A DNA stretch of 64,000 bases from Cryobacterium shii (GCF_004402595.1 NZ_SOFY01000070.1:1-64000); one strand, 5' to 3'. Positions 26,507 to 36,807 are shown, numbered from the stretch's first letter. Numbers and translations are program-made. Notes: generated by a model from the sequence alone, not told the origin.

Positions 26507-28237
26507 CTACTTCGTGGCGACGATGTCGGGGGCCTCGAGGCGCACCCGGTCGGCGGACTCGTCGTCCGGCTGCTTCTGCGACGCCCGTTCGGCCGCGACC
26601 CGCTTGAGGTAGTGGCCCACTTCGCGCTGTTCCCGGGCCTCGTCCCAGCCGAGCACCCCGGCGAGCAGGCGGGCCGCCACGGGAGCCGCGGACACGCCGC
26701 GATCCCAGGCCTCGATCGAGATGCGGGTGCGCCGGGCGAGCACGTCCTCGAGGTGCAGGGCGCCCAGGTGCGAGGCCGCATAGACGACCTCCGCCTCGAT
26801 GTAGTCGTCGGCCCCCGGCAGCGGGTCGGCCAGCGACGGTGTCTCGCGGATGAGGTCGAGCAGTTCGTCGGTCAGGGTGCCGTAGCGGTTCAGCAGGTGC
26901 TCGATCCGCACCGTGTGCAGGCCGAAGGCCCTGGCGATCCGGCTGCGCTTGTTCCACGCAGCCTGGTAACCCTCGGCCCCGAGCAGCGGGATGTCGTGCG
27001 TGGTCGATGCCGGAATCCGGCCGTCGAGGGCAGCGACGGCCGCGTCGATCGCATCCTTCGCCATCACCCGGTAGGTGGTCCACTTGCCGCCCGCGATCAC
27101 GACCAGTCCCGGCACGGAATGGCCGACGAGGTGCTCCCTGGACAGCTTCGACGTGCTCTCCGATTCCCCGGCCAGCAGGGGCCGGAGTCCCGCGTAGACC
27201 CCCTCGACGTCTTCCCTGGTCAGCGGCACCCGCATCACCGTGTTGACGGTTTCGAGCAGGTAGTCGATGTCCGCGGCCGTGGCCGCCGGGTGCGCCTTGT
27301 CCAGGTGCCAGTCGGTGTCGGTCGTGCCGATCAGCCAGTGCCGGCCCCAGGGGATCACGAACAGCACGCTCTTCTCGGTGCGCAGCAGCATGCCCATCGC
27401 CGATTGGAACCGGTCCCGGGGCACGACCAGGTGGATGCCCTTCGAGGCCCGAACCTTGAACGTGCCGCGTTCGCCGACCATGCGCTGGGTGTCGTCGGTC
27501 CAGACCCCGGTCGCGTTCACGACCTGCTTGGCCCGCACCTCGAACCGCTCGCCGGTCTGCAGGTCGTGCGCGTGCACGCCCACCACCCGCTCGCCGACCT
27601 TGATGAACCCCTCGACGCGCACCCGGCTGGCCGCGTGCGCGCCGTAGAACGATGCCGTGCGCACGAGCGAGGCCACGTAGAGCGCGTCGTCGACCTGGGC
27701 GTCGTAGTACGCGATGCCGCCGTGCATCGCGTCGTCCCGGAGGCTGGGCACGAGTCCCCGCACCTGCCGCTTGGACAGGTGGCGGTGATGCGGCACCCCG
27801 GGCGGACGCCCGCCGGTGTAGGAGAACAGGTCGTAGAGCAGCATGCCGGCGCCCACGTAGAAGCGTTCCTTGAACCGGGTCGTGAGCGGGTAGAGGAAGC
27901 GCACCGGCTTCACCAGGTGCGGCGCGATGCGCTGCAGCAGAAGGCCGCGCTCGATCAGGGCCTCCCGCACCAGCCTGAAGTCCAGCTGTTCCAGGTAACG
28001 GATGCCGCCGTGCACCAGCTTCGACGACCGGCTCGACGTGCCCGACGCCCAGTCCCTGGCCTCGAGGATGCCGACGCTCAGGCCCCGGGTCACGGCGTCC
28101 AGGGCCGCACCGGAACCGACGATGCCACCGCCGACGACGAGGATGTCGAGCTCTTTCCCCTTCAGCCGCTCCAGTGCCGCCGCGCGCTCGTCCGGGCCCA
28201 GTTTCCTGGACCGGGACACCGAGTTGCCTGTTGCCAT
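26507..28237 (-). CDS. glpD: glycerol-3-phosphate dehydrogenase (FAD-dependent, GlpD)
   Basis: Oxidises glycerol-3-phosphate to dihydroxyacetone phosphate and passes electrons to quinone. The 576-residue product has the FAD-binding motif DILVVGGGIVGSGAALDAVTRGL at about residues 31-53, SSRSSKLVHGGIRYLEQ (family signature), NATGVWTD, and a C-terminal DAO_C domain (RYGTLTDELLDLI). It lacks membrane helices, as usual for this peripheral enzyme. ATG at 28237 has GGGAGTGAG upstream. It is a single gene after guaB3 and closed by a strong hairpin. Confidence 0.96.
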   Translation of the reverse strand: MATGNSVSRSRKLGPDERAAALERLKGKELDILVVGGGIVGSGAALDAVTRGLSVGILEARDWASGTSSRSSKLVHGGIRYLEQLDFRLVREALIERGLLLQRIAPHLVKPVRFLYPLTTRFKERFYVGAGMLLYDLFSYTGGRPPGVPHHRHLSKRQVRGLVPSLRDDAMHGGIAYYDAQVDDALYVASLVRTASFYGAHAASRVRVEGFIKVGERVVGVHAHDLQTGERFEVRAKQVVNATGVWTDDTQRMVGERGTFKVRASKGIHLVVPRDRFQSAMGMLLRTEKSVLFVIPWGRHWLIGTTDTDWHLDKAHPAATAADIDYLLETVNTVMRVPLTREDVEGVYAGLRPLLAGESESTSKLSREHLVGHSVPGLVVIAGGKWTTYRVMAKDAIDAAVAALDGRIPASTTHDIPLLGAEGYQAAWNKRSRIARAFGLHTVRIEHLLNRYGTLTDELLDLIRETPSLADPLPGADDYIEAEVVYAASHLGALHLEDVLARRTRISIEAWDRGVSAAPVAARLLAGVLGWDEAREQREVGHYLKRVAAERASQKQPDDESADRVRLEAPDIVATK

Positions 28238-28313
28238 GTGCTCACTCCCATCGAATGGTGTGGTGCTTACCCTGACGCTAGTTCACTCGGTACGGCGCGA
28301 CAACTACCGGTGC

Positions 28314-29432
28314 CTAGTTCCCGCGGTACGGCGCGACGACGACCTCGACCCGCTGGAATTCCTTCAGGTCGGAGTAGCCGGTCGTGGCCATCGAACGGCG
28401 CAGCGCGCCGACGAGGTTCGCGGTGCCGTCGGCGATCGGGGTGGGGCCGTAGAGGATGGTCTCGAGCGGGGCGAGGGCGCCCACCTCGACGCGCTTGCCG
28501 CGGGGCAGCTGCGAGTGGTGCACCTCGGCGCCCCAGTGGAAACCGCCGCCGGGGGCATCCGTCGCCCGGGCCAGTGCGGTGCCGAGCATGACGGCGTCCG
28601 CGCCGCAGGCGATGGCCTTGACGATGTCGCCGGAGGTGTTGAGGCCTCCGTCTGCGATGACGTGCACGTAGCGTCCGCCGGACTCGTCCATGTAGTCCCG
28701 GCGGGCGCCGGCCACGTCGGCGACGGCCGTGGCCATCGGGGCGTGGATGCCGAGAGAGGCGCGGGTGGTCGAGGCCGCACCGCCGCCGAAGCCGACGAGC
28801 ACCCCGGCCGCGCCGGTGCGCATGAGGTGCAGGGCAGCGGTGTAGGTGGCCGCGCCGCCCACGATCACGGGCACGTCGAGCTCGTAGATGAACTTCTTGA
28901 GGTTGAGGGGTTCCTGGTTCTGCGACACGTGCTCGGCGGAAACCGTGGTGCCGCGGATCACGAACAGGTCGACGCCGGCTGCGACGACGGTCTCGTACAG
29001 CTCCTGGGTGCGCTGCGGCGACAGGGCGCCGGCCACGGTCACGCCGGCCGCGCGGATCTCGGCGAGACGCTCGGTGACCAGGCTCGGCTTGATCGGCTCG
29101 GAGTACATCTGCTGCATGCGCGCGGTGGCCAGGTCGGCGGGCAGTTCTCGGATCTCGGCGAGGAGGGGTTCCGGGTCGTCGTAGCGGGTCCAGAGGCCCT
29201 CGAGGTCGAGCACGCCGACGCCGCCGAGCTGGCCCATCATGATGGCCGTCTTCGGCGACACCACGGAGTCCATCGGCGCCGCGAGGAACGGGATCGCGAA
29301 CTGGTACGCGTCGATGGTCCAGCTGACCGACACGTCCTCCGGGTCGCGGGTGCGCCGACTGGGCACAATCGCGATGTCGTCGAAGGCATACACGCGGCGA
29401 GCGCGCTTGGAACGGCCGATCTCGATTTCCAT
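28314..29432 (-). CDS. guaB3: GuaB3 family IMP dehydrogenase-related protein
   Basis: A 372-residue TIM-barrel protein of the IMPDH/GMPR superfamily, without the CBS pair found in GuaB. Matching blocks include IPFLAAPMDSVVSPKTAIMMG, VIADGGLNTSGDIVKAIACGADAVMLGT and SDLKEFQRVEV. The loop that carries the catalytic Cys in GuaB of this same window (GPGSICTTR) reads GFGGGAASTTR here, so Ser takes the Cys position. This is typical of actinobacterial GuaB3, whose reaction is not settled for most members. The last about 27 bp are imperfectly repeated just downstream (28276-28302). Confidence 0.92.
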   Translation of the reverse strand: MEIEIGRSKRARRVYAFDDIAIVPSRRTRDPEDVSVSWTIDAYQFAIPFLAAPMDSVVSPKTAIMMGQLGGVGVLDLEGLWTRYDDPEPLLAEIRELPADLATARMQQMYSEPIKPSLVTERLAEIRAAGVTVAGALSPQRTQELYETVVAAGVDLFVIRGTTVSAEHVSQNQEPLNLKKFIYELDVPVIVGGAATYTAALHLMRTGAAGVLVGFGGGAASTTRASLGIHAPMATAVADVAGARRDYMDESGGRYVHVIADGGLNTSGDIVKAIACGADAVMLGTALARATDAPGGGFHWGAEVHHSQLPRGKRVEVGALAPLETILYGPTPIADGTANLVGALRRSMATTGYSDLKEFQRVEVVVAPYRGN

Positions 29433-29530
29433 GTTCCCAGTTTAGGTGCCGCCGACTGCCTCGGGGCGAACGCCGGGCAGGCGGGGCACGCGACCTCGAC
29501 GCCGAACGGGAGTTGGGGCATCCTGACGTC

Positions 29531-30673
29531 ATGGATGTCGCCGCCGATCCGTTGTCCTTTCTCCGCGAACGCACGAGCATGAAATGGCGCAGTTACCCCC
29601 CGGACGTGCTGCCGCTGTTCGTCGCTGAAATGGACTTCCCTCTCGCCGAGCCGATCCAGGACGCCCTGGTGGCGGCGGTGCGGCGCAGCGACACCGGCTA
29701 CATCGCCCCGGCCAACGGACTCGGTGCGGCCTTCTCCGGGTTCGCCGGCCGCCGCTGGGGCTGGCGGGTGGACCCGGAGCAGGTGACCAGCACCACGGAT
29801 GTCAGCGTCGCGATCGTCGAGACCCTGCGGCTCCGGATCCGGCCGGGCGACGCGGTCGTGATCACTCCCCCGGTCTACCCGCCGTTCTTCGACCTGGTCC
29901 CCGAGGCCGGCGGGCGGGTGGTCGCCGTGCCGCTCCTCTCGGGGCAGGCCGGCTGGAACCTCGACCTGGACGGGCTGGAACGGGCGTTCATCGACGGGGC
30001 GCGGTGCGTCCTGCTCTGCAACCCGCACAACCCGGTCGGGCATCCGCACACGGTGGAGGACCTCGTGGCGCTGGCCGAACTGGCCGCGCGCTACGGCGTC
30101 ACGGTGATCAGCGACGAGGTGCACGCCCCCCTCACCTACGGCGACGCCGTCTTCACCCCCTACCTGTGCGTGTCGGCGGAGGCGGCGGAGCACGGCATCT
30201 GCGTGACCAGCGCGAGCAAGGCCTGGAATCTGGCCGGGCTCAAGTGCGCGGTGATCGTGACCGGCTCAGAACGGATGCGCGGACTCGTCTCCGCCCTGCC
30301 GGTGGAAGTCGGCTGGCGCACGAGCCAGTTCGGGCTGATCGCGGGCATCGCCGCCTGGCAGCACGGTGAGCCGTGGCTGGGCGGGGTGATCACCGCGCTG
30401 CAGGCCAACCGGCTGCTGCTGGCCGGTCTGCTCGACGCGCAACTTCCGGGCGTGGGCTACCGGCAGCCGGGAGCGGGCTACCTGGCCTGGCTGGACCTGC
30501 GGAGCCTGGGCTGGGGCGACGACCCCGCCCTGGTGGCGCTCGAGCGGGGCCGGGTGGCGCTGAGCCCCGGCCCGAAGTTCGGCCTGCCGGGCCTGGGCTA
30601 CGCGCGCCTCAATTTCGGTTGTTCTCCCGAGGTTCTCGGCGAAGCGGTCTCCCGCCTCGCCGCATCCGTCTGA
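29531..30673 (+). CDS. PatB/MalY-type PLP aminotransferase (C-S lyase)
   Basis: Fold-type I PLP enzyme of the PatB/MalY group, which cleaves cystathionine or related C-S bonds (family knowledge). The 380-residue product has LPLFVAEMDFPLAEPI near the N-terminus, LLCNPHNPVGHPHT, SDEVHAPLTY and the PLP lysine in SASKAWNLAGLKCA. The C-terminus ends RLNFGCS with the carboxylate-binding Arg. ATG at 29531 is favoured over a TTG at 29513. A single gene convergent with guaB; the 63-bp repeat copy 3 lies between them. Confidence 0.9.
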   Translation: MDVAADPLSFLRERTSMKWRSYPPDVLPLFVAEMDFPLAEPIQDALVAAVRRSDTGYIAPANGLGAAFSGFAGRRWGWRVDPEQVTSTTDVSVAIVETLRLRIRPGDAVVITPPVYPPFFDLVPEAGGRVVAVPLLSGQAGWNLDLDGLERAFIDGARCVLLCNPHNPVGHPHTVEDLVALAELAARYGVTVISDEVHAPLTYGDAVFTPYLCVSAEAAEHGICVTSASKAWNLAGLKCAVIVTGSERMRGLVSALPVEVGWRTSQFGLIAGIAAWQHGEPWLGGVITALQANRLLLAGLLDAQLPGVGYRQPGAGYLAWLDLRSLGWGDDPALVALERGRVALSPGPKFGLPGLGYARLNFGCSPEVLGEAVSRLAASV

Positions 30674-30719
30674 CCGATCCCGAGCCCCAGGCGCGCCGGT
30701 GCTCGAGCCTGCCGAGACC

Positions 30720-30782
30720 CGCCGAACAGTGAGCAACGCCCCCAAAAATTCAAGAAACGGGGGCGAAACTCACGGCTCGGCG
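30720..30782. repeat. 63-bp palindromic repeat, copy 3, between convergent genes
   Basis: Arms CGCCGAACAGTGAG (30720-30733) and CTCACGGCTCGGCG (30769-30782) plus an inner complementary pair CGCCCCC / GGGGGCG. It ends seven bases from the guaB stop and can form a bidirectional terminator-like hairpin for guaB and the aminotransferase gene. Confidence 0.88.
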
Positions 30783-30789
30783 AGGAAGG

Positions 30790-32304
<1,515 letters not shown>

Positions 32305-32360
32305 TCATACGCGGAAAGATAGGAAAAAATCCGGGAATCCGAGGGACCCAACCGGTTCAT

Positions 32361-32378
32361 CAATGTTAAGCGACATTG
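32361..32378. promoter_or_regulatory. 6-6-6 inverted repeat in the guaB-livH gap
   Basis: CAATGT-TAAGCG-ACATTG, perfect arms, 69 bases upstream of guaB and 155 upstream of livH. It could be a regulator site for either gene; the regulator is unknown. Confidence 0.35.
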
Positions 32379-32415
32379 CGCTCCCCGCATTCCGCGTACG
32401 AAGATCTAGGGAGTG

Positions 32416-32477
32416 TTGACCCACGTCGTAACATCGGCGACATATTCTTCATTTACTGTCAACAAAGATGTTGGCAG
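32416..32477 (+). promoter_or_regulatory. possible livHMGF promoter and operator
   Basis: TTGACC (32416-32421) could be the -35, with CATATT (32441-32446) as a weak -10 at 19 bp. An inverted repeat CTGTCAACA-AAGA-TGTTGGCAG (32456-32477, one mismatch) lies where transcription would start, a place suited to repression. The livJ promoter also carries a CTGTCA palindrome. Confidence 0.4.
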
Positions 32478-32532
32478 GTGAGACCCGGGGCACGCTCGGT
32501 CACAAACCCAACGGTGCCGCCATGGAGGTGCA

Positions 32533-33849
32533 GTGAATTCCACTGAAGCTGTTCGCAGATTCTCACCCAGAATGCTGGTGATCTTTCTCGGTCTGCTCTT
32601 TGCAGCCTTGACGATGTCCACGTTCGCCACGCTCTCCGCCGCGCCGGCTCACGCCGACGAGGTCGGAACGGACAAGTACGACTACGTGCTCGCCGGCAAC
32701 GTCCAGTTCAACCAGAAACCGCTCGACGGCGTGCTGATCACCGTCAAGGGCTCCGGCTACGAGGCATCCGTGAAGACGGGCGTCGACGGCAAATGGAAGG
32801 TGGGCGTGCCCGAGAAGGCCACCTACTCCGTGGCGCTGGACGAGGACACCCTGCCCAAGGGCGTCATCGTCGCCAAGGGCGGCAGCGTCATCAAGGCGGA
32901 GTTCGGCCTGACCAAGGTCAAATCGGTCAACTTCTTCCTCGGCGAGGGCAAGCGCTCCACGGTGAGCTTCTTCGACCAGTTCGTGAACCGATTCGTGAAC
33001 GGGCTCAACTTCGGCCTTCTCCTCGCCCTGGCGGCGATCGGGCTGTCGTTGATCTTCGGCACCACGGGCCTGAGCAACTTCGCCCACGCCGAGATGATCA
33101 CCTTCGGCGCCCTGATGACGCTGCTCTTCTCCGTCACCCTGCACGTGCCGGTCTGGGCGGCGATCATCATCGCCATCCTGCTCAGCGCCGGGCTCGGCTG
33201 GAGTCTCGACGCGGTGATCTGGAAACCGCTGCGGCGCAAGGGCGTCGGCCTGATCCCGCTCATGATCGTGAGCATCGGCCTCTCCCTCGCCCTGCGCTAC
33301 GTCTTCCAGTTCTTCGTCGGCGGCGGCACGAGCCAGCTGCCGGGCTCCGGACTGGCCGACATGAAGCTCGGTCCGATCCGGCTCTCCGTGATCGACCTCG
33401 CCAGCATGGGCATCAGCATCGTGGTGCTGCTGGCGGTCTCCTTCTTCCTGCTGCGCACCCGCATCGGCAAGGCGACCCGCGCCGTCTCCGACAACCCCAG
33501 CCTGGCCTCGGCCAGCGGGATCGACGTCGACGGCGTCATCCGGATCGTCTGGGTGGTCGGCGGCGGTCTCGCCGGGCTCAGCGGCATCCTGTGGGCCTAC
33601 TTCCGGCCGGGCGTCAGCTGGGACATGGGCTTCCAGATCCTGCTGCTCGTCTTCGCGGCGACCACCCTCGGCGGTCTCGGCACCGCCTTCGGTGCCCTGA
33701 TCGGTTCGATCATCGTCGGCCTGTTCGTCGAACTGTCGACGCTGTGGCTTCCCTCCGACCTTAAATACGTCGGCGCACTTGTCGTGTTGATCCTGGTGCT
33801 GCTGCTTCGGCCGCAAGGCATCCTGGGTCGCAAAGAGAGAATTGGCTAG
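32533..33849 (+). CDS. livH: branched-chain amino-acid ABC permease LivH with an N-terminal exported domain
   Basis: The 438-residue product joins two parts. Residues about 1-150 begin with a signal-like helix (MLVIFLGLLFAALTMSTFATLSAAPAHA, Ala-x-Ala type end) and continue as a beta-rich domain (YVLAGNVQFNQKPLDGVLITVKGSGYE ... GKWKVGV) resembling carboxypeptidase regulatory-like or Ig-like folds. Residues about 155-438 are a normal LivH permease (NGLNFGLLLALAAIGLSLIFGTTGLSNFAHAEMITFGAL; ATTLGGLGTAFGALIGS). Standard LivH proteins are about 300 residues. A GTG start with GGAGG upstream. First gene of livHMGF. Confidence 0.92.
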   Translation: MNSTEAVRRFSPRMLVIFLGLLFAALTMSTFATLSAAPAHADEVGTDKYDYVLAGNVQFNQKPLDGVLITVKGSGYEASVKTGVDGKWKVGVPEKATYSVALDEDTLPKGVIVAKGGSVIKAEFGLTKVKSVNFFLGEGKRSTVSFFDQFVNRFVNGLNFGLLLALAAIGLSLIFGTTGLSNFAHAEMITFGALMTLLFSVTLHVPVWAAIIIAILLSAGLGWSLDAVIWKPLRRKGVGLIPLMIVSIGLSLALRYVFQFFVGGGTSQLPGSGLADMKLGPIRLSVIDLASMGISIVVLLAVSFFLLRTRIGKATRAVSDNPSLASASGIDVDGVIRIVWVVGGGLAGLSGILWAYFRPGVSWDMGFQILLLVFAATTLGGLGTAFGALIGSIIVGLFVELSTLWLPSDLKYVGALVVLILVLLLRPQGILGRKERIG

Positions 33850-33860
33850 AAGGGCATCCG

Positions 33861-34844
33861 ATGATCGACTGGGGAGCAATCTTTAGCAACGCAGCCGTCG
33901 AGCTGATCAGCCCGACCACCGCCGCCTACGCCCTCGCGGCGCTCGGGCTGGCGATCCACTTCGGCTACACCGGCCTCCTGAACTTCGGCCAGGCCGGCTT
34001 CATGGCCCTCGGCGCCTACGGCTTCGCCATCTCCACCCTCAGCTTTGGCTTCCCTGTCTGGGGTGCCGTGCTGGTGGGGGTCGGCGCATCCGTGGTCTTC
34101 GCCCTGATCCTGGGCATTCCGACCCTCCGTCTGCGGGCGGACTACCTGGCGATCGTGACGATCGCCGCGGCCGAGATCGTGCGGCTTCTGTTCACGACGA
34201 ACACCTTCGAGCCGCTCACCGGCTCGGCGAACGGGCTGAGCGGGTACAAGGGCGGCTTCAGCTCACTCAACCCGATCCCGGAGGGCACGTACGGCTTCGG
34301 GCCGTTCGAGTACAACGCCTACGACTGGTGGCTGCGCATCGTGGCCTGGACGATCGTGGTCCTCGCCTGCCTGTTAACCTGGCAGATCATGCGCAGCCCG
34401 TGGGGTCGCGTGATCAAGGGCATCCGTGAAGACGAGGATGCCGTGCGCGCCCTCGGCAAGAACGTCTACTCCTACAAGATGCAGTCCCTGATTCTCGGTG
34501 GCGTGTTCGGCACGATCGCGGGCATGATCTTCGTGCTCCCCCGAGCCGTGGTGCCCTCGAACTACCAGACCTCGCTGACGTTCTTCATCTACGCGATCCT
34601 CCTGCTCGGCGGCGCGTCGACGATTCTCGGCCCGGTCATCGGCTCGATGATCTTCTGGGTGTTGCTCTCTTTCTTCTCCGGCTTCATCGCCCGAGCGGTG
34701 GAGGCGGGCTGGCTGCCGTTCATGACCAGCATCCAGGCCGGCCAGCTGCGGTTCATCCTCGTCGGCGTCGCAATCATGCTCATCGTCATATTCAGACCGC
34801 AGGGCATCTTCGGAAACAAGAAGGAGTTGGCCTTTGTCAAATAA
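33861..34844 (+). CDS. livM: branched-chain amino-acid ABC permease LivM
   Basis: Second permease subunit, 327 residues, with about nine hydrophobic segments. The family motifs LGLAIHFGYTGLLNFGQAGFMALGAYGFA and TLRLRADYLAIVTIAAAEIVRL are present, then WGRVIKGIREDEDAVRALGKNVYSYK, the cytoplasmic loop that contacts the ATPase, and GGASTILGPVIGS. It starts 11 bases after livH and overlaps livG by 11 bases. Confidence 0.95.
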   Translation: MIDWGAIFSNAAVELISPTTAAYALAALGLAIHFGYTGLLNFGQAGFMALGAYGFAISTLSFGFPVWGAVLVGVGASVVFALILGIPTLRLRADYLAIVTIAAAEIVRLLFTTNTFEPLTGSANGLSGYKGGFSSLNPIPEGTYGFGPFEYNAYDWWLRIVAWTIVVLACLLTWQIMRSPWGRVIKGIREDEDAVRALGKNVYSYKMQSLILGGVFGTIAGMIFVLPRAVVPSNYQTSLTFFIYAILLLGGASTILGPVIGSMIFWVLLSFFSGFIARAVEAGWLPFMTSIQAGQLRFILVGVAIMLIVIFRPQGIFGNKKELAFVK

Positions 34845-35748
34845 CACCGTTCCGAGCAACAAGCCGATCAAGTCCACGGATCTGCACATCGGCGAGGCCG
34901 CACCCGGCTGCAAGAAGAGAGACCCGATCCTGGTGGCGGATGGCGTGAGCCGCACCTTCGGCGGCCTCAAAGCCGTCGACGTCGACCATGTGGAGATCCC
35001 CCGCGGTGCCATCACGGCGCTCATCGGGCCCAACGGCGCCGGCAAGACCACCCTCTTCAACCTGCTCACCGGCTTCGACAAGCCCGACACCGGTTCCTGG
35101 ACCTTCGAGGGTCGGTCCCTCTCCGGCATGCCGGCGTTCAAGGTGGCCAGGATGGGCCAGGTGCGCACGTTCCAGCTCACGAAGGCGCTGGGCCTGCTGA
35201 CCGTGATGGACAACATGCTGCTGGGCGCGAAGGGCCAGACCGGGGAGAACCTGTTCCGGGCGATCTTCCCCTTCTTCTGGCGCAAGCAGGAAGAAGACAA
35301 CCGGGCGCGCGCCATCGACATCCTCGAGCGCTTCAAACTGGACACCAAGAAGGACGACTACGCCGCGAGCCTGTCCGGCGGGCAGCGCAAGCTACTCGAA
35401 ATGGCGCGGGCCCTGATGAGCGAACCGACCCTGGTGATGCTCGACGAGCCGATGGCCGGGGTGAACCCGGCGCTGACCCAGTCGCTGCTGGACCACATCC
35501 TGAACCTGAAGACGCAGGGCATGACCGTTCTGTTCGTCGAACACGACATGCACATGGTGCGCCACATCGCGGACTGGGTCATCGTCATGGCCGAGGGCAA
35601 GGTCGTCGCAGAGGGCGACCCGCACGAGGTCATGCGCAACCCCGCCGTGATCGACGCCTACCTGGGCCAGCACCACGACGAAGACCTCGGCGAGGATCCT
35701 GCGGCCGAAACCGAACATGTCGAAGCCATTAAGGAGCTGCTCGATTGA
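34834..35748 (+). CDS. livG: branched-chain amino-acid ABC ATP-binding protein LivG
   Basis: ATPase of the Liv transporter, 304 residues. Walker A GPNGAGKTT, signature LSGGQRKLLEMARAL, Walker B LVMLDEPMAGVNP and the switch His in VLFVEHDMHMV are all present. About 30 extra N-terminal and 20 acidic C-terminal residues exceed the usual 255. The start is a TTG at 34834 with AAGGAG eight bases upstream, inside the end of livM; no ATG or GTG gives a better start before the ABC fold. Confidence 0.95.
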   Translation: MSNNTVPSNKPIKSTDLHIGEAAPGCKKRDPILVADGVSRTFGGLKAVDVDHVEIPRGAITALIGPNGAGKTTLFNLLTGFDKPDTGSWTFEGRSLSGMPAFKVARMGQVRTFQLTKALGLLTVMDNMLLGAKGQTGENLFRAIFPFFWRKQEEDNRARAIDILERFKLDTKKDDYAASLSGGQRKLLEMARALMSEPTLVMLDEPMAGVNPALTQSLLDHILNLKTQGMTVLFVEHDMHMVRHIADWVIVMAEGKVVAEGDPHEVMRNPAVIDAYLGQHHDEDLGEDPAAETEHVEAIKELLD

Positions 35749-36515
35749 CGAACTCCAGCCCGACCGCCCCGCCGGTCTACGTCCCCACCGGGGAACCCGT
35801 CGTCGAGGTCAAAACGGTCACGGCCGGCTACCTGCCGGGCGTGAACATCCTGAACGCGTGTTCGCTGACCGCCTACGACGGTGAACTGATCGGCATCATC
35901 GGCCCGAACGGCGCCGGCAAGTCGACGCTGCTCAAGTCGATCTTCGGCCAGGTCAAGGTGCGCGAGGGCGAGATCCTGCTGCGCGGTGAGAACATCACCA
36001 ACCTGAAGGCGAACAAGCTCGTGGCCAAGGGCGTCGGCTTCGTCCCGCAGACGAACAACGTCTTCCCGACCCTCAGCATCCAGGAGAACCTGGAGATGGG
36101 GATGTTCCTGAAGCCGAAGGGCCTGCACGAGCGGCTCGAGTTCGTCACCGAGATCTTCCCGGAGCTGAAGAAGCGGCTGCAGCAGCGGGCGGGTTCGCTC
36201 TCGGGCGGCGAACGCCAGATGGTGGCGATGTCGCGGGCCCTGATGATGGGCCCGCACGTGCTGCTGCTCGACGAGCCCAGCGCCGGCCTGTCCCCCGTGC
36301 GCCAGGACGAGGCGTTCCTGCGGGTCAAGGAGATCAACAAGGCCGGCGTGACCACGATCATGGTGGAGCAGAACGCGCGCCGCTGCCTGCAGATCTGCGA
36401 CCGCGGCTACGTGCTCGACCAGGGCCGCGACGCGTACACAGGCACCGGCCGCGAGCTGCTGAACGACCCCAAGGTGATCGGCCTGTACCTGGGCACCCTG
36501 GGCCAGGACGACTGA
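35745..36515 (+). CDS. livF: branched-chain amino-acid ABC ATP-binding protein LivF
   Basis: Second ATPase of the Liv transporter, 256 residues. Walker A GPNGAGKST, signature LSGGERQMVAMSRAL, Walker B VLLLDEPSAGLSP, VEQNARRCLQICDRGYVLDQG. It starts with TTG at 35745, overlapping the livG stop by four bases (TTGA), with AAGGAG upstream. Last gene of livHMGF, followed by a very strong terminator. Confidence 0.96.
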   Translation: MTNSSPTAPPVYVPTGEPVVEVKTVTAGYLPGVNILNACSLTAYDGELIGIIGPNGAGKSTLLKSIFGQVKVREGEILLRGENITNLKANKLVAKGVGFVPQTNNVFPTLSIQENLEMGMFLKPKGLHERLEFVTEIFPELKKRLQQRAGSLSGGERQMVAMSRALMMGPHVLLLDEPSAGLSPVRQDEAFLRVKEINKAGVTTIMVEQNARRCLQICDRGYVLDQGRDAYTGTGRELLNDPKVIGLYLGTLGQDD

Positions 36516-36537
36516 CCCGGCACACCCGCACCACCCG

Positions 36538-36584
36538 CACACAGAAGCGGCGCCCGAGAGATCCTCGGGCGCCGCTTCTGTGTG
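36538..36584. terminator. 21-bp-stem terminator after livF
   Basis: A perfect 21-bp stem (36538-36558 with 36564-36584; core AAGCGGCGCCCGAG / CTCGGGCGCCGCTT) and a five-base loop, 22 bases past the livF stop. Confidence 0.92.
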
Positions 36585-36672
36585 CCCGGTGCGCGGCTCC
36601 TGCGTGCCCGTGGGCGGCTCCTGGGTGCCCGTGCGTTACCCGTCGTTGTACCGGTGCGCCGTCGCGGCTCGC

Positions 36673-36721
36673 GGCGCACGGCGCACGGCGCACGGCGCAC
36701 GGCGCACGGCGCACGGCGCAC
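36673..36721. repeat. GGCGCAC heptamer array, 7 units
   Basis: Seven perfect head-to-tail GGCGCAC units, preceded by a variant GGCTCGC. The last unit is also the first seven bases of the 93-bp element copy 1. Confidence 0.95.
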
Positions 36722-36807
36722 GATGTGGCCCGGGGCGCAGGTTCTAACCTGCGCCGGCGTGCACAGCGTGCGCCGCGACATCCGTGGCCGGATACGGCCT
36801 CACCGGG
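36715..36807. repeat. 93-bp duplicated element, copy 1
   Basis: Identical to copy 2 at 37052-37144 except three bases. It holds a nested palindrome: outer GGCGCACG / CGTGCGCC and inner GGCGCAGGTT-CT-AACCTGCGCC, then GACATCCGTGGCCGG. Confidence 0.93.

Noticed and set aside
26241-26507. Insertion sequence near glpD
   Set aside because: No transposase frame or target duplication; only the 77-bp repeat and a hairpin are seen.
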